64,000 bases of DNA from Neisseria chenwenguii (GTDB lineage Bacteria; Pseudomonadota; Gammaproteobacteria; Burkholderiales; Neisseriaceae), in NCBI RefSeq assembly GCF_002216145.1, contig NZ_CP022278.1:2108001-2172000 (forward strand), in the 5' to 3' direction. The notes beneath the pieces were generated by a model. The model saw nothing but the letters and a program-made list of their open reading frames with translations, did not search any database and was not told the origin of the DNA. A program made the position numbers and the translations under genes. Positions 9,210 through 19,958 of this stretch are shown here, piece by piece. Every line of letters starts with the position of its first letter. Within the stretch, counting starts at the first letter, position 1.

Positions 9210-9376
9210 TGGATTCTCCGTTTGGTTGTTGAAAGGTTGCGTTTGGATTATAGGTTAAAAAACGTCTGCATCGTATAAATTTTGTGCACTCCTGCCTGTT
9301 GCGCAGATTATGGTTTATGGATGTAAATGCAGTAGAAGCAAACACATCTTTTATTGTCAACAATCGCTGCGCAAAT

Positions 9377-9385
9377 TGGTATAAA
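9377..9385 (+). promoter_or_regulatory. Extended -10 promoter of ilvD
   Basis: TGGTATAAA, an extended -10 element, about 90 bases before the ilvD start. No good -35 at the usual spacing, as expected for an extended -10 promoter. Confidence 0.45.
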
Positions 9386-9471
9386 ATGGCAGCCAAACCC
9401 ATGATTCACAGGCCGTCTGAAAGTTTGCGGATTTCCAGACGGCATCATCTGTTATATAAGGAACATAAAAA

Positions 9472-11337
9472 ATGCCCGACTACCGCTCCAAAACCTCCAC
9501 CCACGGCCGTAACATGGCGGGTGCGCGCGCATTGTGGCGCGCCACCGGCGTGGCCGATTCCGATTTCGGCAAGCCGATTATCGCCATCGCCAACTCGTTC
9601 ACCCAATTCGTACCGGGTCATGTCCATTTGCACAATATGGGTCAGCTCGTTGCCCGCGAAATTGAAAAAGCCGGCGCGATTGCCAAAGAATTCAACACCA
9701 TCGCCGTGGACGACGGCATCGCCATGGGCCACAGCGGCATGCTGTACTCCCTGCCCAGCCGCGATTTGATTGCCGATTCCATCGAATACATGGTGAATGC
9801 TCATTGCGCCGACGCGCTGGTGTGCATCTCCAACTGCGACAAAATTACGCCGGGAATGCTGATGGCCGCCATGCGCCTGAACATTCCCACGATTTTCGTC
9901 TCCGGCGGGCCGATGGAAGCGGGCAAAGTGGTCGGCGCCATCAACATCGCCGACGGCCGCCGCTTGGACTTAATCGACGCGATGATCGAAGCGGCGGACG
10001 ACAATGTTTCCGACGCGCAAATCAACGAAGTCGAGCAAAACGCCTGCCCCACCTGCGGCTCCTGCTCGGGTATGTTCACCGCCAATTCGATGAACTGCCT
10101 GACCGAAGCACTGGGCTTGTCGCTGCCGGGCAACGGCTCTTATTTAGCCACACACGCGGGGCGCAAAGAGCTGTTCCTCGAAGCCGGCCGCATGATTGTG
10201 GACATCACCCGCCGCTACTACGAACAGAACGACGAAACCGTTTTGCCGCGCAGCATCGCCACCAAAAAAGCGTTTGAAAACGCCATGACCATGGACATCG
10301 CCATGGGCGGCAGCACCAACACCATTCTGCACCTGTTGGCCGTGGCCAACGAAGCGGGCGTGGATTTCAAAATGGCCGACATCGACCGCCTGAGCCGCGT
10401 CGTGCCGTGTATCTGCAAAACCGCGCCGAACAACCACGACTACTACATGGAAGACGTGCACCGTGCCGGCGGCATTTTCGCCATCCTGAAAGAGTTGGAA
10501 AAAGCGGGCAAACTGCACACCGATGTGCACACCATCCACGCGCCGACTTTGGGAGACGCTATCAAACAATGGGACGTGACCAACCCCGAAAACACCGTCG
10601 CCATCGAACGTTTCAAAGCCGCGCCCGGCGGCGTACGCACGACACAGGCGTTTTCGCAAAACCGCATGTGGAAAACGCTTGACCTCGACCGCGAAAAAGG
10701 CTGTATCCGCAGCGTCGAACACGCTTATTCGCAAGATGGTGGCTTGGCGGTGTTGTTCGGCAACATCGCCGAGCGGGGCTGCGTGGTGAAAACCGCCGGC
10801 GTGGACGACAGCATCCTCAAATTCACCGGCCGCGCGCGCGTGTTTGAAAGCCAAGACGCGGCGGTTGAAGGCATTTTGGCGAACCAAATCGTGGAGGGCG
10901 ACATCGTGATTATCCGCTACGAAGGCCCTAAAGGCGGCCCGGGCATGCAGGAAATGCTGTATCCGACTTCCTATTTGAAATCAAAAGGTTTGGGCAAAGC
11001 TTGCGCCTTGCTGACCGACGGACGTTTTTCAGGCGGCACTTCGGGTCTGTCTATCGGTCATGCTTCGCCAGAGGCGGCGGAGGGTGGCGCAATCGGTCTT
11101 GTGCATGAAGGCGACACCATCGAAATCGACATCCCCAACCGCAGCATCAACCTGAAAATTTCCGATGAAGAGCTGGCCGCACGCCGTGCCGAAATGGAAA
11201 GCCGCGGCGTCAAAGCGTGGCAGCCGGTCAACCGCGACCGCTACGTTTCCCAAGCACTGCGCGCCTACGGTCTGATGGCGACCTCCGCCGACAAAGGCGC
11301 TGTGCGCGACGTTTCCCAAATCGGGCGCAAGGATTGA
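9472..11337 (+). CDS. ilvD: Dihydroxy-acid dehydratase
   Basis: 621 residues, the full length for IlvD. It dehydrates 2,3-dihydroxy-isovalerate and 2,3-dihydroxy-3-methylvalerate in valine and isoleucine synthesis, using an iron-sulfur cluster. Cluster cysteines are visible in [12 protein letters not shown] and [16 protein letters not shown]; the C-terminal [10 protein letters not shown] signature is present. A strong AAGGAA ribosome site sits before the ATG. It is followed by a DUS hairpin and a small membrane protein gene. Together with leuA it reflects branched-chain amino acid synthesis in this region, though the two are not one operon. Confidence 0.97.
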   Translation: MPDYRSKTSTHGRNMAGARALWRATGVADSDFGKPIIAIANSFTQFVPGHVHLHNMGQLVAREIEKAGAIAKEFNTIAVDDGIAMGHSGMLYSLPSRDLIADSIEYMVNAHCADALVCISNCDKITPGMLMAAMRLNIPTIFVSGGPMEAGKVVGAINIADGRRLDLIDAMIEAADDNVSDAQINEVEQNACPTCGSCSGMFTANSMNCLTEALGLSLPGNGSYLATHAGRKELFLEAGRMIVDITRRYYEQNDETVLPRSIATKKAFENAMTMDIAMGGSTNTILHLLAVANEAGVDFKMADIDRLSRVVPCICKTAPNNHDYYMEDVHRAGGIFAILKELEKAGKLHTDVHTIHAPTLGDAIKQWDVTNPENTVAIERFKAAPGGVRTTQAFSQNRMWKTLDLDREKGCIRSVEHAYSQDGGLAVLFGNIAERGCVVKTAGVDDSILKFTGRARVFESQDAAVEGILANQIVEGDIVIIRYEGPKGGPGMQEMLYPTSYLKSKGLGKACALLTDGRFSGGTSGLSIGHASPEAAEGGAIGLVHEGDTIEIDIPNRSINLKISDEELAARRAEMESRGVKAWQPVNRDRYVSQALRAYGLMATSADKGAVRDVSQIGRKD

Positions 11338-11349
11338 TGAAACCGGCAA

Positions 11350-11399
11350 AGGCCGTCTGAAAATTCCGGTGTACTGGGTATCCGGATTTCAGACGGCCT
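11350..11399 (+). terminator. Inverted DUS terminator after ilvD
   Basis: AGGCCGTCTGAAA and its complement (11387-11399), with the stem extended by inner bases pairing attccgg with ccggat. Confidence 0.7.
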
Positions 11400-11422
11400 T
11401 TAGAATGTGAAAGGATACGGCG

Positions 11423-11557
11423 ATGGATTCGGATAAATTTATCTGGGCAATGGTGGCATTGGCTGTTGCGCTGATGATCATTATCGGCGGCGGATTTTTG
11501 GCGACGGATTATTTTAAAAAACATCCCGATGCGTTCCAAACCCAACCGAAAAAATAG
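11423..11557 (+). CDS. 44-residue single-pass membrane microprotein
   Basis: Translates to 44 residues starting MDSDKFIWAMVALAVALM. One hydrophobic helix (about 7-28) is followed by a short polar tail (DYFKKHPDAFQTQPKK). AAGGA lies seven bases before the ATG. The gene sits between two DUS hairpins, after ilvD and before the LOG gene, so it may be transcribed by read-through from ilvD. Function unknown. A chance ORF is possible, but the ribosome site, the clean membrane helix and the terminator directly after the stop favour a real gene. Confidence 0.65.
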   Translation: MDSDKFIWAMVALAVALMIIIGGGFLATDYFKKHPDAFQTQPKK

Positions 11558-11568
11558 TCTGCCGCCGT

Positions 11569-11620
11569 AAAAGGCCGTCTGAAAACTTCAGCAAGCAATG
11601 AAGTTTTCAGACGGCCTTTT
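11569..11620. terminator. Long inverted DUS terminator
   Basis: Uptake sequence pair extended to about 22-bp perfect arms, including ACTTCA/TGAAGT, with an 8-base loop; A run before, T run after. Confidence 0.8.
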
Positions 11621-11668
11621 CAATTAAAATCGGCTACAATCGCCGAATTATTTAAAAAAGGAACCCCG

Positions 11669-12400
11669 ATGAGCCTGCACAAAAAAATGCCGCAGCCCAT
11701 GCTGCCCGATGAAACCCGCCGCGAAATTCAGGCGCGGGAGTCGTATCATGTTTTGAAGATTATTTCCGAATTTGTCGAAGCGGGCGAAGAGTTGCGGGCA
11801 ATCCAGCCGGCGGTCAGTATCTACGGCAGCGCGCGCATTCCCGAGACGCACGAAGATTACGCCTTTACCGAACGCTTGGCGCGCAAACTCTCCGATGCAG
11901 GATTTTCGGTGATTTCCGGCGGCGGACCGGGGATTATGGAAGCGGCAAACAAGGGCGCCTTCGCGGGCAGAAGTCCTGCGGTGGGGCTGAATATTGTGCT
12001 GCCGCACGAGCAGAAGGCCAATCCGTATCAGGATTTGTCGGTGAAATTCCAGCATTTTTTCCCGCGCAAAGTGATGTTTGTCAAACACGCGGTGGCGTAT
12101 GTGGTGATGCCTGGCGGCTTCGGTACGCTCGACGAATTGTTTGAAAGCCTGACGCTGGTGCAGACGGGTAAAACGCCCAGCCGTCCGATTATTCTGGTCG
12201 GCAGGGAATTTTGGTCGGGGCTGATTGAGTGGGTCGGCGATGTCCTGCTCAAGCGCGGCCTGATTGCCGCAGCTGATCTGGAGCTGATTCAAATCATTGA
12301 TAACGAAGACGAAATTATCGAGCACATTTTTGCGCATTACGAAAACCGTTTGGAGGATTTGGCCGAAGTCGGAAACGATACCTGGCTGCTGGGTTTGTAG
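11669..12400 (+). CDS. LOG-family Rossmann-fold protein
   Basis: 243 residues with the lysine-decarboxylase-like/LOG signatures GGGPGIMEAANKGA (near 91) and PGGFGTLDELFE (near 149). Family members hydrolyse nucleoside 5'-monophosphates to base plus ribose 5-phosphate (cytokinin-activating type); the bacterial substrate is often AMP or unknown. An AAGGAACC ribosome site is eight bases before the ATG. The gene stands alone between a terminator and a repeat element. Confidence 0.9.
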   Translation: MSLHKKMPQPMLPDETRREIQARESYHVLKIISEFVEAGEELRAIQPAVSIYGSARIPETHEDYAFTERLARKLSDAGFSVISGGGPGIMEAANKGAFAGRSPAVGLNIVLPHEQKANPYQDLSVKFQHFFPRKVMFVKHAVAYVVMPGGFGTLDELFESLTLVQTGKTPSRPIILVGREFWSGLIEWVGDVLLKRGLIAAADLELIQIIDNEDEIIEHIFAHYENRLEDLAEVGNDTWLLGL

Positions 12401-12403
12401 CCC

Positions 12404-12555
12404 GAGACCTTTGCAAAAATCAGAAATATCCGCCTAAAGGCCGTCTGAAATGGTTGACTCCTCAATCGACGTCATTCCCGCGCAGGCGGTAATCCACGTT
12501 TGATTTTCCGAACATAAAAGTTTCAGACGGCCATTATTATTTTCGCAACGGTCTC
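12404..12555. repeat. NIME-like element with inverted ends and a degenerate dRS3
   Basis: 152 bp bounded by GAGACCTTTGCAAAAAT (12404-12420) and its near complement (12539-12555), 15 of 17 bases matching. Inside are a DUS pair and one dRS3-like palindrome (12474-12493) whose right arm has one change (GGTAAT for GGGAAT). Related elements occur at 31896, 53689 and 54996. Confidence 0.75.
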
Positions 12556-12590
12556 GGCCCGTGTCATCGGGTTGTAATAAATAAAAAAAG

Positions 12591-12615
12591 AGGCCGTCTG
12601 AATTTCAGACGGCCT
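12591..12615. terminator. Tight DUS palindrome between the LOG gene and pyrG
   Basis: AGGCCGTCTGAA and its complement separated by one base, flanked by A-rich and T-containing sequence. Placed to end pyrG on the minus strand. Confidence 0.65.
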
Positions 12616-12629
12616 CTTTAGTGACAGCA

Positions 12630-14285
<1,656 letters not shown>

Positions 14286-14318
14286 TTACCGTGAAGCTTA
14301 GCGGCTGGCAAACGGACG

Positions 14319-14361
14319 AGGCCGTCTGAAAACAGGGGTTGCGCTTGTTTTCAGACGGCCT
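14319..14361 (-). terminator. Inverted DUS terminator after fadD
   Basis: AGGCCGTCTGAAAACA (14319-14334) pairs with 14346-14361 around an 11-base loop, between the fadD stop and the pyrG start. Confidence 0.75.
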
Positions 14362-14371
14362 TTGCGATGCT

Positions 14372-16045
14372 TTACTTGCCCGTTTCCTGCTCGCGCAATT
14401 CGCGGCGCAGGATTTTGCCGACGTTGGATTTCGGCAGCTCGTCACGGAACTCGATGCTGCGCGGCATTTTATACGCGGTCAGCTCGGTGCGGCAGAAAGC
14501 GAGCAGCTCTTCGGCGGTCAGCGAGGGGTCTTTTTTGACCACGAACACTTTTAGCGCTTCACCTGTTTTCGGGTGGGGAACGCCGATGCAGGCGACTTCC
14601 AAAACTTTGTCGTGATGGGCGATGACTTCTTCGATTTCGTTCGGGTAAACATTGAAGCCGGAAACCACAATCAGGTCTTTTTTGCGGTCAACCAGTTTGA
14701 ACCAGCCTTTTTCGTCCATCACGGCGATGTCGCCGGTTTCCAGAAAGCCGCGTGCATCAATCGCTTTAGCGGTTTCTTCGGGGCGGTTCCAGTAGCCTTT
14801 CATCACCTGCGGGCCGCGCACCCACATTTCGCCCGCTTCGCCCTGCGCGACTTCGTTGCCGTTTTCGTCGCGCAATTCGATTTCGGTGGAGGGAACGGGC
14901 AGGCCGATGCCGCCGCTGTATGCTTCGATTTTAAGCGGATTGCAGCACACGCCGGGACTGGCTTCGGTCAGGCCGTAGGCTTCGACGATGGGCGTTCCGG
15001 TCACTTTTTTCCATTTTTCGGCTACGGCTTTCTGCGTGGCCATGCCGCCGCCGAGCGTCAGCTTGAGGCCGGAAAAATCGACTTCGGCAAATTCTTTGCG
15101 GTTGACCATGCCGTTAAACAGCGTGTTCACGCCGACAAAAATGGAGATTTTTTCGGCTTTCATGTCGGCGATGAAGCCTTTCATGTCGCGCGGATTGGTA
15201 ATCAGGATGAGCTTGGCGCCGACGTTGGTGAAAATCATCATGTTTACCGTCAGTGCGAAAATATGATAAAGCGGCAGCGCGCCGATAACGACTTCTTCGC
15301 CTTCTTTGAGCGTGGTGTTGATCCATTCCCGGCCTTGCAGCATATTGGCGCAGATATTGCCGTGTGTCAGCATCGCGCCTTTGGCGACGCCGGTTGTGCC
15401 GCCGGTGTATTGCAAAATGGCGATGTCGTCGCGGTTGATTTCGACGGGGGCAAATTTGTGCCCGCGGCCTTTGCGCATGGCCGTCTGAAAATTGATGGTG
15501 TTGGGGATGCGGTGTTCGGGTACTAATTTTTTGATTTTGCGCACGACGAAATTCATCAGCGTGCCTTTAATCAGGCCGAACATATCGCCGACGGAGGCGA
15601 CGATGACGTGTTTGATTTTGGTGCGCGGCAGCACCAGCTCGAGCGTGTTTGCGAAGTTTTCCAAAACCACAATCGCGGTTGCGCCGCTGTCGTTGAGCTG
15701 GTGTTCGAGTTCGCGAGGGGTGTAGAGCGGGTTGGTGTTGACCGCAATCATGCCGGCCTGAAGGATGCCGAACAGGGCGACGGGATACTGCAATACATTG
15801 GGCATCATCACGGCCACACGCTCGCCGCGCGGCAGTTTCAACACGTTTTGCAGATAAGAGGCGAAATCCTCGGCCATGCGCGCGGTTTCGGCGTAGGTCA
15901 GCGTTTTGCCCATGTTTTGAAATGCGGGTTTGTCGGCGAATTTTTTTACGCTTTGGGCGAACACTTCATTAATCGAGCGGTAGCGGTTGACGTCGATTTC
16001 GTGGGCAACGCCCGGTTCGTAGCTCTGGAGCCAGATTTTTTCCAT
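14372..16045 (-). CDS. fadD: Long-chain fatty acid CoA ligase
   Basis: 557 residues, the length of E. coli FadD. Activates long-chain fatty acids to acyl-CoA with ATP at the inner membrane. The AMP-binding P-loop TGGTTGVAKGAML is near 212, the EAYGLTEASPG motif near 355, and a C-terminal GDIAVMDEKGWFKLVDRKKDLI segment is typical of the adenylate-forming superfamily. A DUS is embedded in frame (NFQTAMRKGRGHK). Starts MEKIWLQSYEPGV. Confidence 0.93.
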   Translation of the reverse strand: MEKIWLQSYEPGVAHEIDVNRYRSINEVFAQSVKKFADKPAFQNMGKTLTYAETARMAEDFASYLQNVLKLPRGERVAVMMPNVLQYPVALFGILQAGMIAVNTNPLYTPRELEHQLNDSGATAIVVLENFANTLELVLPRTKIKHVIVASVGDMFGLIKGTLMNFVVRKIKKLVPEHRIPNTINFQTAMRKGRGHKFAPVEINRDDIAILQYTGGTTGVAKGAMLTHGNICANMLQGREWINTTLKEGEEVVIGALPLYHIFALTVNMMIFTNVGAKLILITNPRDMKGFIADMKAEKISIFVGVNTLFNGMVNRKEFAEVDFSGLKLTLGGGMATQKAVAEKWKKVTGTPIVEAYGLTEASPGVCCNPLKIEAYSGGIGLPVPSTEIELRDENGNEVAQGEAGEMWVRGPQVMKGYWNRPEETAKAIDARGFLETGDIAVMDEKGWFKLVDRKKDLIVVSGFNVYPNEIEEVIAHHDKVLEVACIGVPHPKTGEALKVFVVKKDPSLTAEELLAFCRTELTAYKMPRSIEFRDELPKSNVGKILRRELREQETGK

Positions 16046-16076
16046 GTAAGTGAACTCTTGATTGCAAAGTGGTTTG

Positions 16077-16104
16077 AGGCCGTCTGAAAATGTTCAGACG
16101 GCAT
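16077..16104 (-). terminator. Mixed-dialect DUS hairpin after mnmA
   Basis: AGGCCGTCTGAA (16077-16088) pairs with a complement ending in CAT, so one arm is AG-DUS and the other AT-DUS (ATGCCGTCTGAA). Lies upstream of the fadD start. Confidence 0.5.
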
Positions 16105-16193
16105 GGGGCGGGCGGGCTGTCTGACATTTCATCCGTGAGCGGATTTTGGCAGAAAAGCCGCTGCGTGATGAATTGTCAGGAAGCCCTAAACCC

Positions 16194-17294
16194 TTATCCG
16201 GTAATAATTACAGGCTTGTCGGTGGCGGTAATGATGCCGCCGCCCAAGCAGACATCGCCATCGTACAGCACGACGGACTGGCCGGGCGTTACCGCCCATT
16301 GCGGTTCGTCGAAAACCAGCCTGGCGGTATCGTCGTTTAAATAGTGCAGTTCGCAGGCGGCATCGGCCATGCGGTAGCGGGTTTTGCAGGTATAACGGCC
16401 GGGTTGCGGGCGCTCGGGCAGGGTAAAGCTCAAATCGTCCATCACCAGACTTTGGGTGTAGAGCAGGGGATGGTCGTGACTCTGCACGACGATGAGTTCG
16501 TTTTTCACCATGTCTTTGGCGGCCACAAACCAAGGTTCGCCCGCGCCGCCGATGCCCAAGCCTTTGCGCTGGCCTAAGGTGTAAAACATCAGACCGACGT
16601 GTTCGCCGACGGTTTTTCCCTCGGGCGTAACCATTTTGCCGTTGTCGGTAGGCAGGTATTTTTGCAGAAACTCGCGAAACGGCCGTTCGCCGATAAAACA
16701 GATGCCGGTCGAATCTTTTTTCGCCGCAGTCGGCAGCTTGAATTCCGCAGCCAGCCGGCGCACTTCGGGCTTTTCCAATGCGCCGAGCGGGAACAGCGCG
16801 CGCTCGAGTTGGAAAGGTTTGAGGCGGTAGAGGAAATAGCTTTGGTCTTTGTTGGCGTCCAAACCTTTGAGCAGGTAGTGGACGCCGCCGCGCACTTCCT
16901 TGCGCGCGTAATGCCCCGTGGCAATCGCTTCCGCACCCTGTCCGACCGCGTAGTCCAAAAAACATTTGAACTTGATTTCGGCGTTGCACAAAACATCGGG
17001 ATTCGGCGTGCGCCCTGCGCTGTATTCCTGTAAAAAATAAGCAAATACGTTGTCTTTGTATTGGGCGGCGAAGTTGACGATGTCGATGTCGATGCCGAGG
17101 ATGTCGGCCACCGCAATCGCGTCGAAAGAATCCTGCTTGATGCTGCAATATTCGTCGTTGTCGTCGTCTTCCCAGTTCTGCATAAATACGCCGCGCACCT
17201 TGCAGCCCTGCTGTTTGAGCAGGGCGGCGGTTACGGACGAATCGACGCCGCCGGAAAGGCCGACGATGATGTTTTGGGGATTTTCTGCGTTCAT
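16194..17294 (-). CDS. mnmA: tRNA-specific 2-thiouridylase MnmA
   Basis: 366 residues. Thiolates U34 of tRNA Lys, Glu and Gln using sulfur relayed to it. The PP-loop SGGVDSS is near 14-20. The catalytic cysteine pair is visible at C103 (VLCNAEIKF) and C199 ([12 protein letters not shown]). Start chosen at [13 protein letters not shown], which gives the usual length; the longer overlapping frame on this strand is not real. Part of the minus-strand series rng-mnmA-fadD-pyrG, with terminators between genes. Confidence 0.96.
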   Translation of the reverse strand: MNAENPQNIIVGLSGGVDSSVTAALLKQQGCKVRGVFMQNWEDDDNDEYCSIKQDSFDAIAVADILGIDIDIVNFAAQYKDNVFAYFLQEYSAGRTPNPDVLCNAEIKFKCFLDYAVGQGAEAIATGHYARKEVRGGVHYLLKGLDANKDQSYFLYRLKPFQLERALFPLGALEKPEVRRLAAEFKLPTAAKKDSTGICFIGERPFREFLQKYLPTDNGKMVTPEGKTVGEHVGLMFYTLGQRKGLGIGGAGEPWFVAAKDMVKNELIVVQSHDHPLLYTQSLVMDDLSFTLPERPQPGRYTCKTRYRMADAACELHYLNDDTARLVFDEPQWAVTPGQSVVLYDGDVCLGGGIITATDKPVIITG

Positions 17295-17364
17295 GGCGGA
17301 AGATATTGGGGGAAAACGGATTTTTAAAAATGGATTTTAGCATGGTTTGCGGCAAACCAAGAAA

Positions 17365-17412
17365 AGGCCATCTGAAAACCCGGCTGCGTGATGCGGCAGG
17401 TTTTCAGACGGC
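17365..17412 (-). terminator. Degenerate DUS hairpin after rng
   Basis: AGGCCATCTGAAAACC on the left (one change from DUS) pairs with GGTTTTCAGACGGCAT on the right. Between the rng stop and the mnmA start. Confidence 0.5.
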
Positions 17413-17429
17413 ATTATCCTGTCTGCGGC

Positions 17430-18923
17430 TTAAAGCAGAACAATATCATACTGCTCCTGCGTATAAGCCGTTTCCACCGCCAGCGAAATCGGTTTGCCGA
17501 TAAAATCGATCAGCATCGCCAGCGACTGCGATTCTTCGTCGAGAAACAGGTCGATGACGCTGGGCGCGGCGAGAATGCGGAATGATTGTGCGTCGTAGCG
17601 GCGGGCTTCGCGTACGATTTCGCGCTGGATTTCGTAACACACGGTCTGCGGGGTTTTCAGACGGCCTCTGCCTTGGCAGGCAGGGCAGGGCTCGCAGAGG
17701 ACTTGGCTGAGGTTTTCGCGGGCGCGTTTGCGGGTCAGTTCGACCAGCCCCAGGCTGGTAAAGCCGTTGAGGGTAACGCGGGTGCGGTCGAAACTGAGCG
17801 CTTTGGCCAATTCCTGCAACACGGCTTCGCGGTGGGTTTCCTGCGCCATGTCGATGAAGTCGATGATGATGATGCCGCCGAGGTTGCGCAGGCGCAGTTC
17901 GCGGGCGATGGTGTGGCAGGCTTCGAGGTTGGTGCGGAAGATGGTTTCGTCGAAGTTGCGCGCGCCGACGAAACCGCCGGTGTTGACGTCGATGGTGGTC
18001 ATCGCTTCGGTGGATTCGATGATGAGGTAGCTGCCGAAGTTGAGACTGACGCGCGGTTGCAGGGCGCGGCTGATTTCCTGTTCGACGTTGTGGGTTTCAA
18101 ACAGCGGGCGTTCTCCTTTAAACAGCTCGATTTTGTCGACGGCACCGTGAACGTATTGTTCGGCGAAACTCATCATGCGGCGGTAGTTTTCGGTGGAATC
18201 GACGAGGATTTTCCGGGTGTCGGGGCTGAACATGTCGCGCAAGACGCGCAGGGCAAGCGGCAAATCCTGATACAGCAGGGTTTCGGGCGGTTGAGTTTTG
18301 GCTTGGTGCTGGATGTGTTCCCACACTTTGGTCAGGTAGCCGATGTCGGCCTGAAGCTGTTCGTCGCTGGCGTTTTCGGCGTTGGTACGGATAATGTAGC
18401 CGTGGCAGGCTTCTTCGGGCAGCAGGTTGAGCAGGCGCTCGCGCAGGGCGTTGCGGTCGCCGTCGTCTTCGATACGCTGGGAAATGCCGATGTGTTCTTC
18501 CTGCGGCAGATGTACGAGGAAACGTCCGGCCAGCGAAATTTGGGTGGAAAGCCGTGCGCCTTTGGTGTTGATGGGGTCTTTGATGACCTGAACCAATACC
18601 GACTGGCCTTCAAACAGCATGTGCTCGATGCGCTGGGTTTCGTCGGGATTGCGGCGCTGTTCCAAAATATCGACGATGTGCAGAAAAGCCGCGCGCTCGA
18701 GTCCGATGTCGATAAATGCGCTCTGCATGCCGGGCAAAACGCGCCGCACGACGCCGAGATAAATATTGCCGACCAGGCTGTGGCCGCTGTTGCGCTCGAT
18801 GTGCAGCTCGCATATATTGTTTTCTTCCAACACCGCCACACGCGTTTCCTGCGGCGTAATGTTGACCAACACCGTCTCGGGCAGGCGGACGGTGTCTTTG
18901 GGAATGGGGATTCCGGCTAACAT
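17430..18923 (-). CDS. rng: Ribonuclease G
   Basis: 497 residues, RNase E/G family. Endonuclease that matures the 5' end of 16S rRNA and helps mRNA decay. The S1-like domain lies in the first 125 residues (NIYLGVVRRVLPGMQSAFID). The catalytic DNase-I-like region includes TIDVNTGGFVGARN and IIIIDFIDM, with metal-binding Asp. The zinc-link CEPCPACQGRGRL is near 421. An AGGA ribosome site precedes MLAGIPIPKDT. Divergent from grxC. Confidence 0.95.
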   Translation of the reverse strand: MLAGIPIPKDTVRLPETVLVNITPQETRVAVLEENNICELHIERNSGHSLVGNIYLGVVRRVLPGMQSAFIDIGLERAAFLHIVDILEQRRNPDETQRIEHMLFEGQSVLVQVIKDPINTKGARLSTQISLAGRFLVHLPQEEHIGISQRIEDDGDRNALRERLLNLLPEEACHGYIIRTNAENASDEQLQADIGYLTKVWEHIQHQAKTQPPETLLYQDLPLALRVLRDMFSPDTRKILVDSTENYRRMMSFAEQYVHGAVDKIELFKGERPLFETHNVEQEISRALQPRVSLNFGSYLIIESTEAMTTIDVNTGGFVGARNFDETIFRTNLEACHTIARELRLRNLGGIIIIDFIDMAQETHREAVLQELAKALSFDRTRVTLNGFTSLGLVELTRKRARENLSQVLCEPCPACQGRGRLKTPQTVCYEIQREIVREARRYDAQSFRILAAPSVIDLFLDEESQSLAMLIDFIGKPISLAVETAYTQEQYDIVLL

Positions 18924-19111
18924 GATGTTCCTAAGTTATTTAAAAATACTTTTGCAATCAATTCTCTGCATAAAAACCGATGGCAAAAGCAGTTTCGCGC
19001 CGACGGGTGGCTATGATACTGGAAAAGCCCTGCCGCCGCCATTGCCTGCCGCCGCTGAAAGGCCGTCTGCAACGCATCATGCCGTCTGAAAAAAACCGCT
19101 GTCCCGCCCCC

Positions 19112-19140
19112 TTGTAAAAAGCTGCAAGCGCCTATATAGT
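19112..19140 (+). promoter_or_regulatory. sigma70-like promoter of grxC-secB
   Basis: -35 TTGTAA (19112-19117), 17-bp spacer, -10 TATAGT (19135-19140); the start codon is about 30 bases after the likely transcription start. Confidence 0.65.
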
Positions 19141-19177
19141 AGCCCGCATCAAAACATTAAAACCACTACAGCAAACC

Positions 19178-19435
19178 ATGCAAACCGTAACCATGTATTC
19201 CGGCCTCTTCTGCCCGTATTGTACGATGGCGAAAAAGCTGCTGGCCGAAATCGGCGTCACCGAAATCAACGAAATCCGCATCGACCAAGACACGGAAAAA
19301 TTCGCCGAAATGCAGCAACGCAGCGGCCGGCGCAGTATTCCGCAGATTTTTATCGGCGACACCCACGTCGGCGGTTTTACCGATTTACACAAGCTGCAAC
19401 AAGAAGGCCGCTTGGATTCCCTTCTCAACCCTTGA
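19178..19435 (+). CDS. grxC: Glutaredoxin 3
   Basis: 85 residues. Glutathione-dependent thiol-disulfide oxidoreductase with the active-site CPYC at 12-15 and the cis-proline/GSH-binding region RRSIPQIFIGDTHVGG. Monothiol and dithiol chemistry in the cytoplasm. Co-transcribed with secB, 31 bases downstream, an arrangement also found in other proteobacteria. Confidence 0.96.
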   Translation: MQTVTMYSGLFCPYCTMAKKLLAEIGVTEINEIRIDQDTEKFAEMQQRSGRRSIPQIFIGDTHVGGFTDLHKLQQEGRLDSLLNP

Positions 19436-19466
19436 TTTTTAACCAACCTTCAAACAGGAAAACAAA

Positions 19467-19901
19467 ATGAGCGAAGAATTGCAACCCGTATTCAGCATCG
19501 AACGTCTGTATGTCAAAGACTTGTCTTTGGAAGTACCCAACGCCCCGCATATTTTCCTGGAACAGGGCGAGCCCGAAGTCGATATGCGTGTCTCTACCGG
19601 CAGCGAAACGCTGGAAGACGGCATCTACTCGGTTGACGTGACCGTTACCGTTACCGCCAAACTCGACGAAAACCGTACCATGTTCTTAAACGAAGTGACC
19701 CAAAGCGGCGTGTTCCGTTTGGAAAACATCCCCGAAGAAGACATCAAAATGCTGCTCGGCGTCGCCTGCCCGAACATCCTGTTCCCCTACGCGCGCGAAG
19801 CCATTTCTTCAACCGTTACCCGCGCAGGCTTCCCGCCGGTATTGCTCGCGCCGATTAACTTTGAAGCGATGTACCAGCAACAGCAGGAAGGCAACGCTTA
19901 A
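19467..19901 (+). CDS. secB: Protein-export chaperone SecB
   Basis: 144 residues; keeps preproteins unfolded and delivers them to SecA. Typical SecB core ([39 protein letters not shown]) and the acidic N-terminal tail MSEELQP. Second gene of the grxC-secB unit, ended by a DUS hairpin. Confidence 0.97.
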   Translation: MSEELQPVFSIERLYVKDLSLEVPNAPHIFLEQGEPEVDMRVSTGSETLEDGIYSVDVTVTVTAKLDENRTMFLNEVTQSGVFRLENIPEEDIKMLLGVACPNILFPYAREAISSTVTRAGFPPVLLAPINFEAMYQQQQEGNA

Positions 19902-19920
19902 TCCGTTTTCCGTAGAATCA

Positions 19921-19953
19921 AAGAGGCCGTCTGAACTTTCAGACGGCCTCTTT
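19921..19953. terminator. Inverted DUS terminator between secB and the TolC-family gene
   Basis: AAGAGGCCGTCTGAA and its complement with a 2-base loop. Placed between convergent genes, so it may serve both. Confidence 0.75.
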
Positions 19954-19958
19954 GATTT

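Noticed and set aside
8319..9278. 319-codon plus-strand frame over the methyltransferase end and lipoprotein
   Set aside because: Crosses a terminator and two real genes, and has no recognisable domain.
16186..17355. 389-codon frame overlapping mnmA on the same strand
   Set aside because: Arg/Pro-rich out-of-frame reading; the PP-loop and catalytic cysteines are in the other frame.
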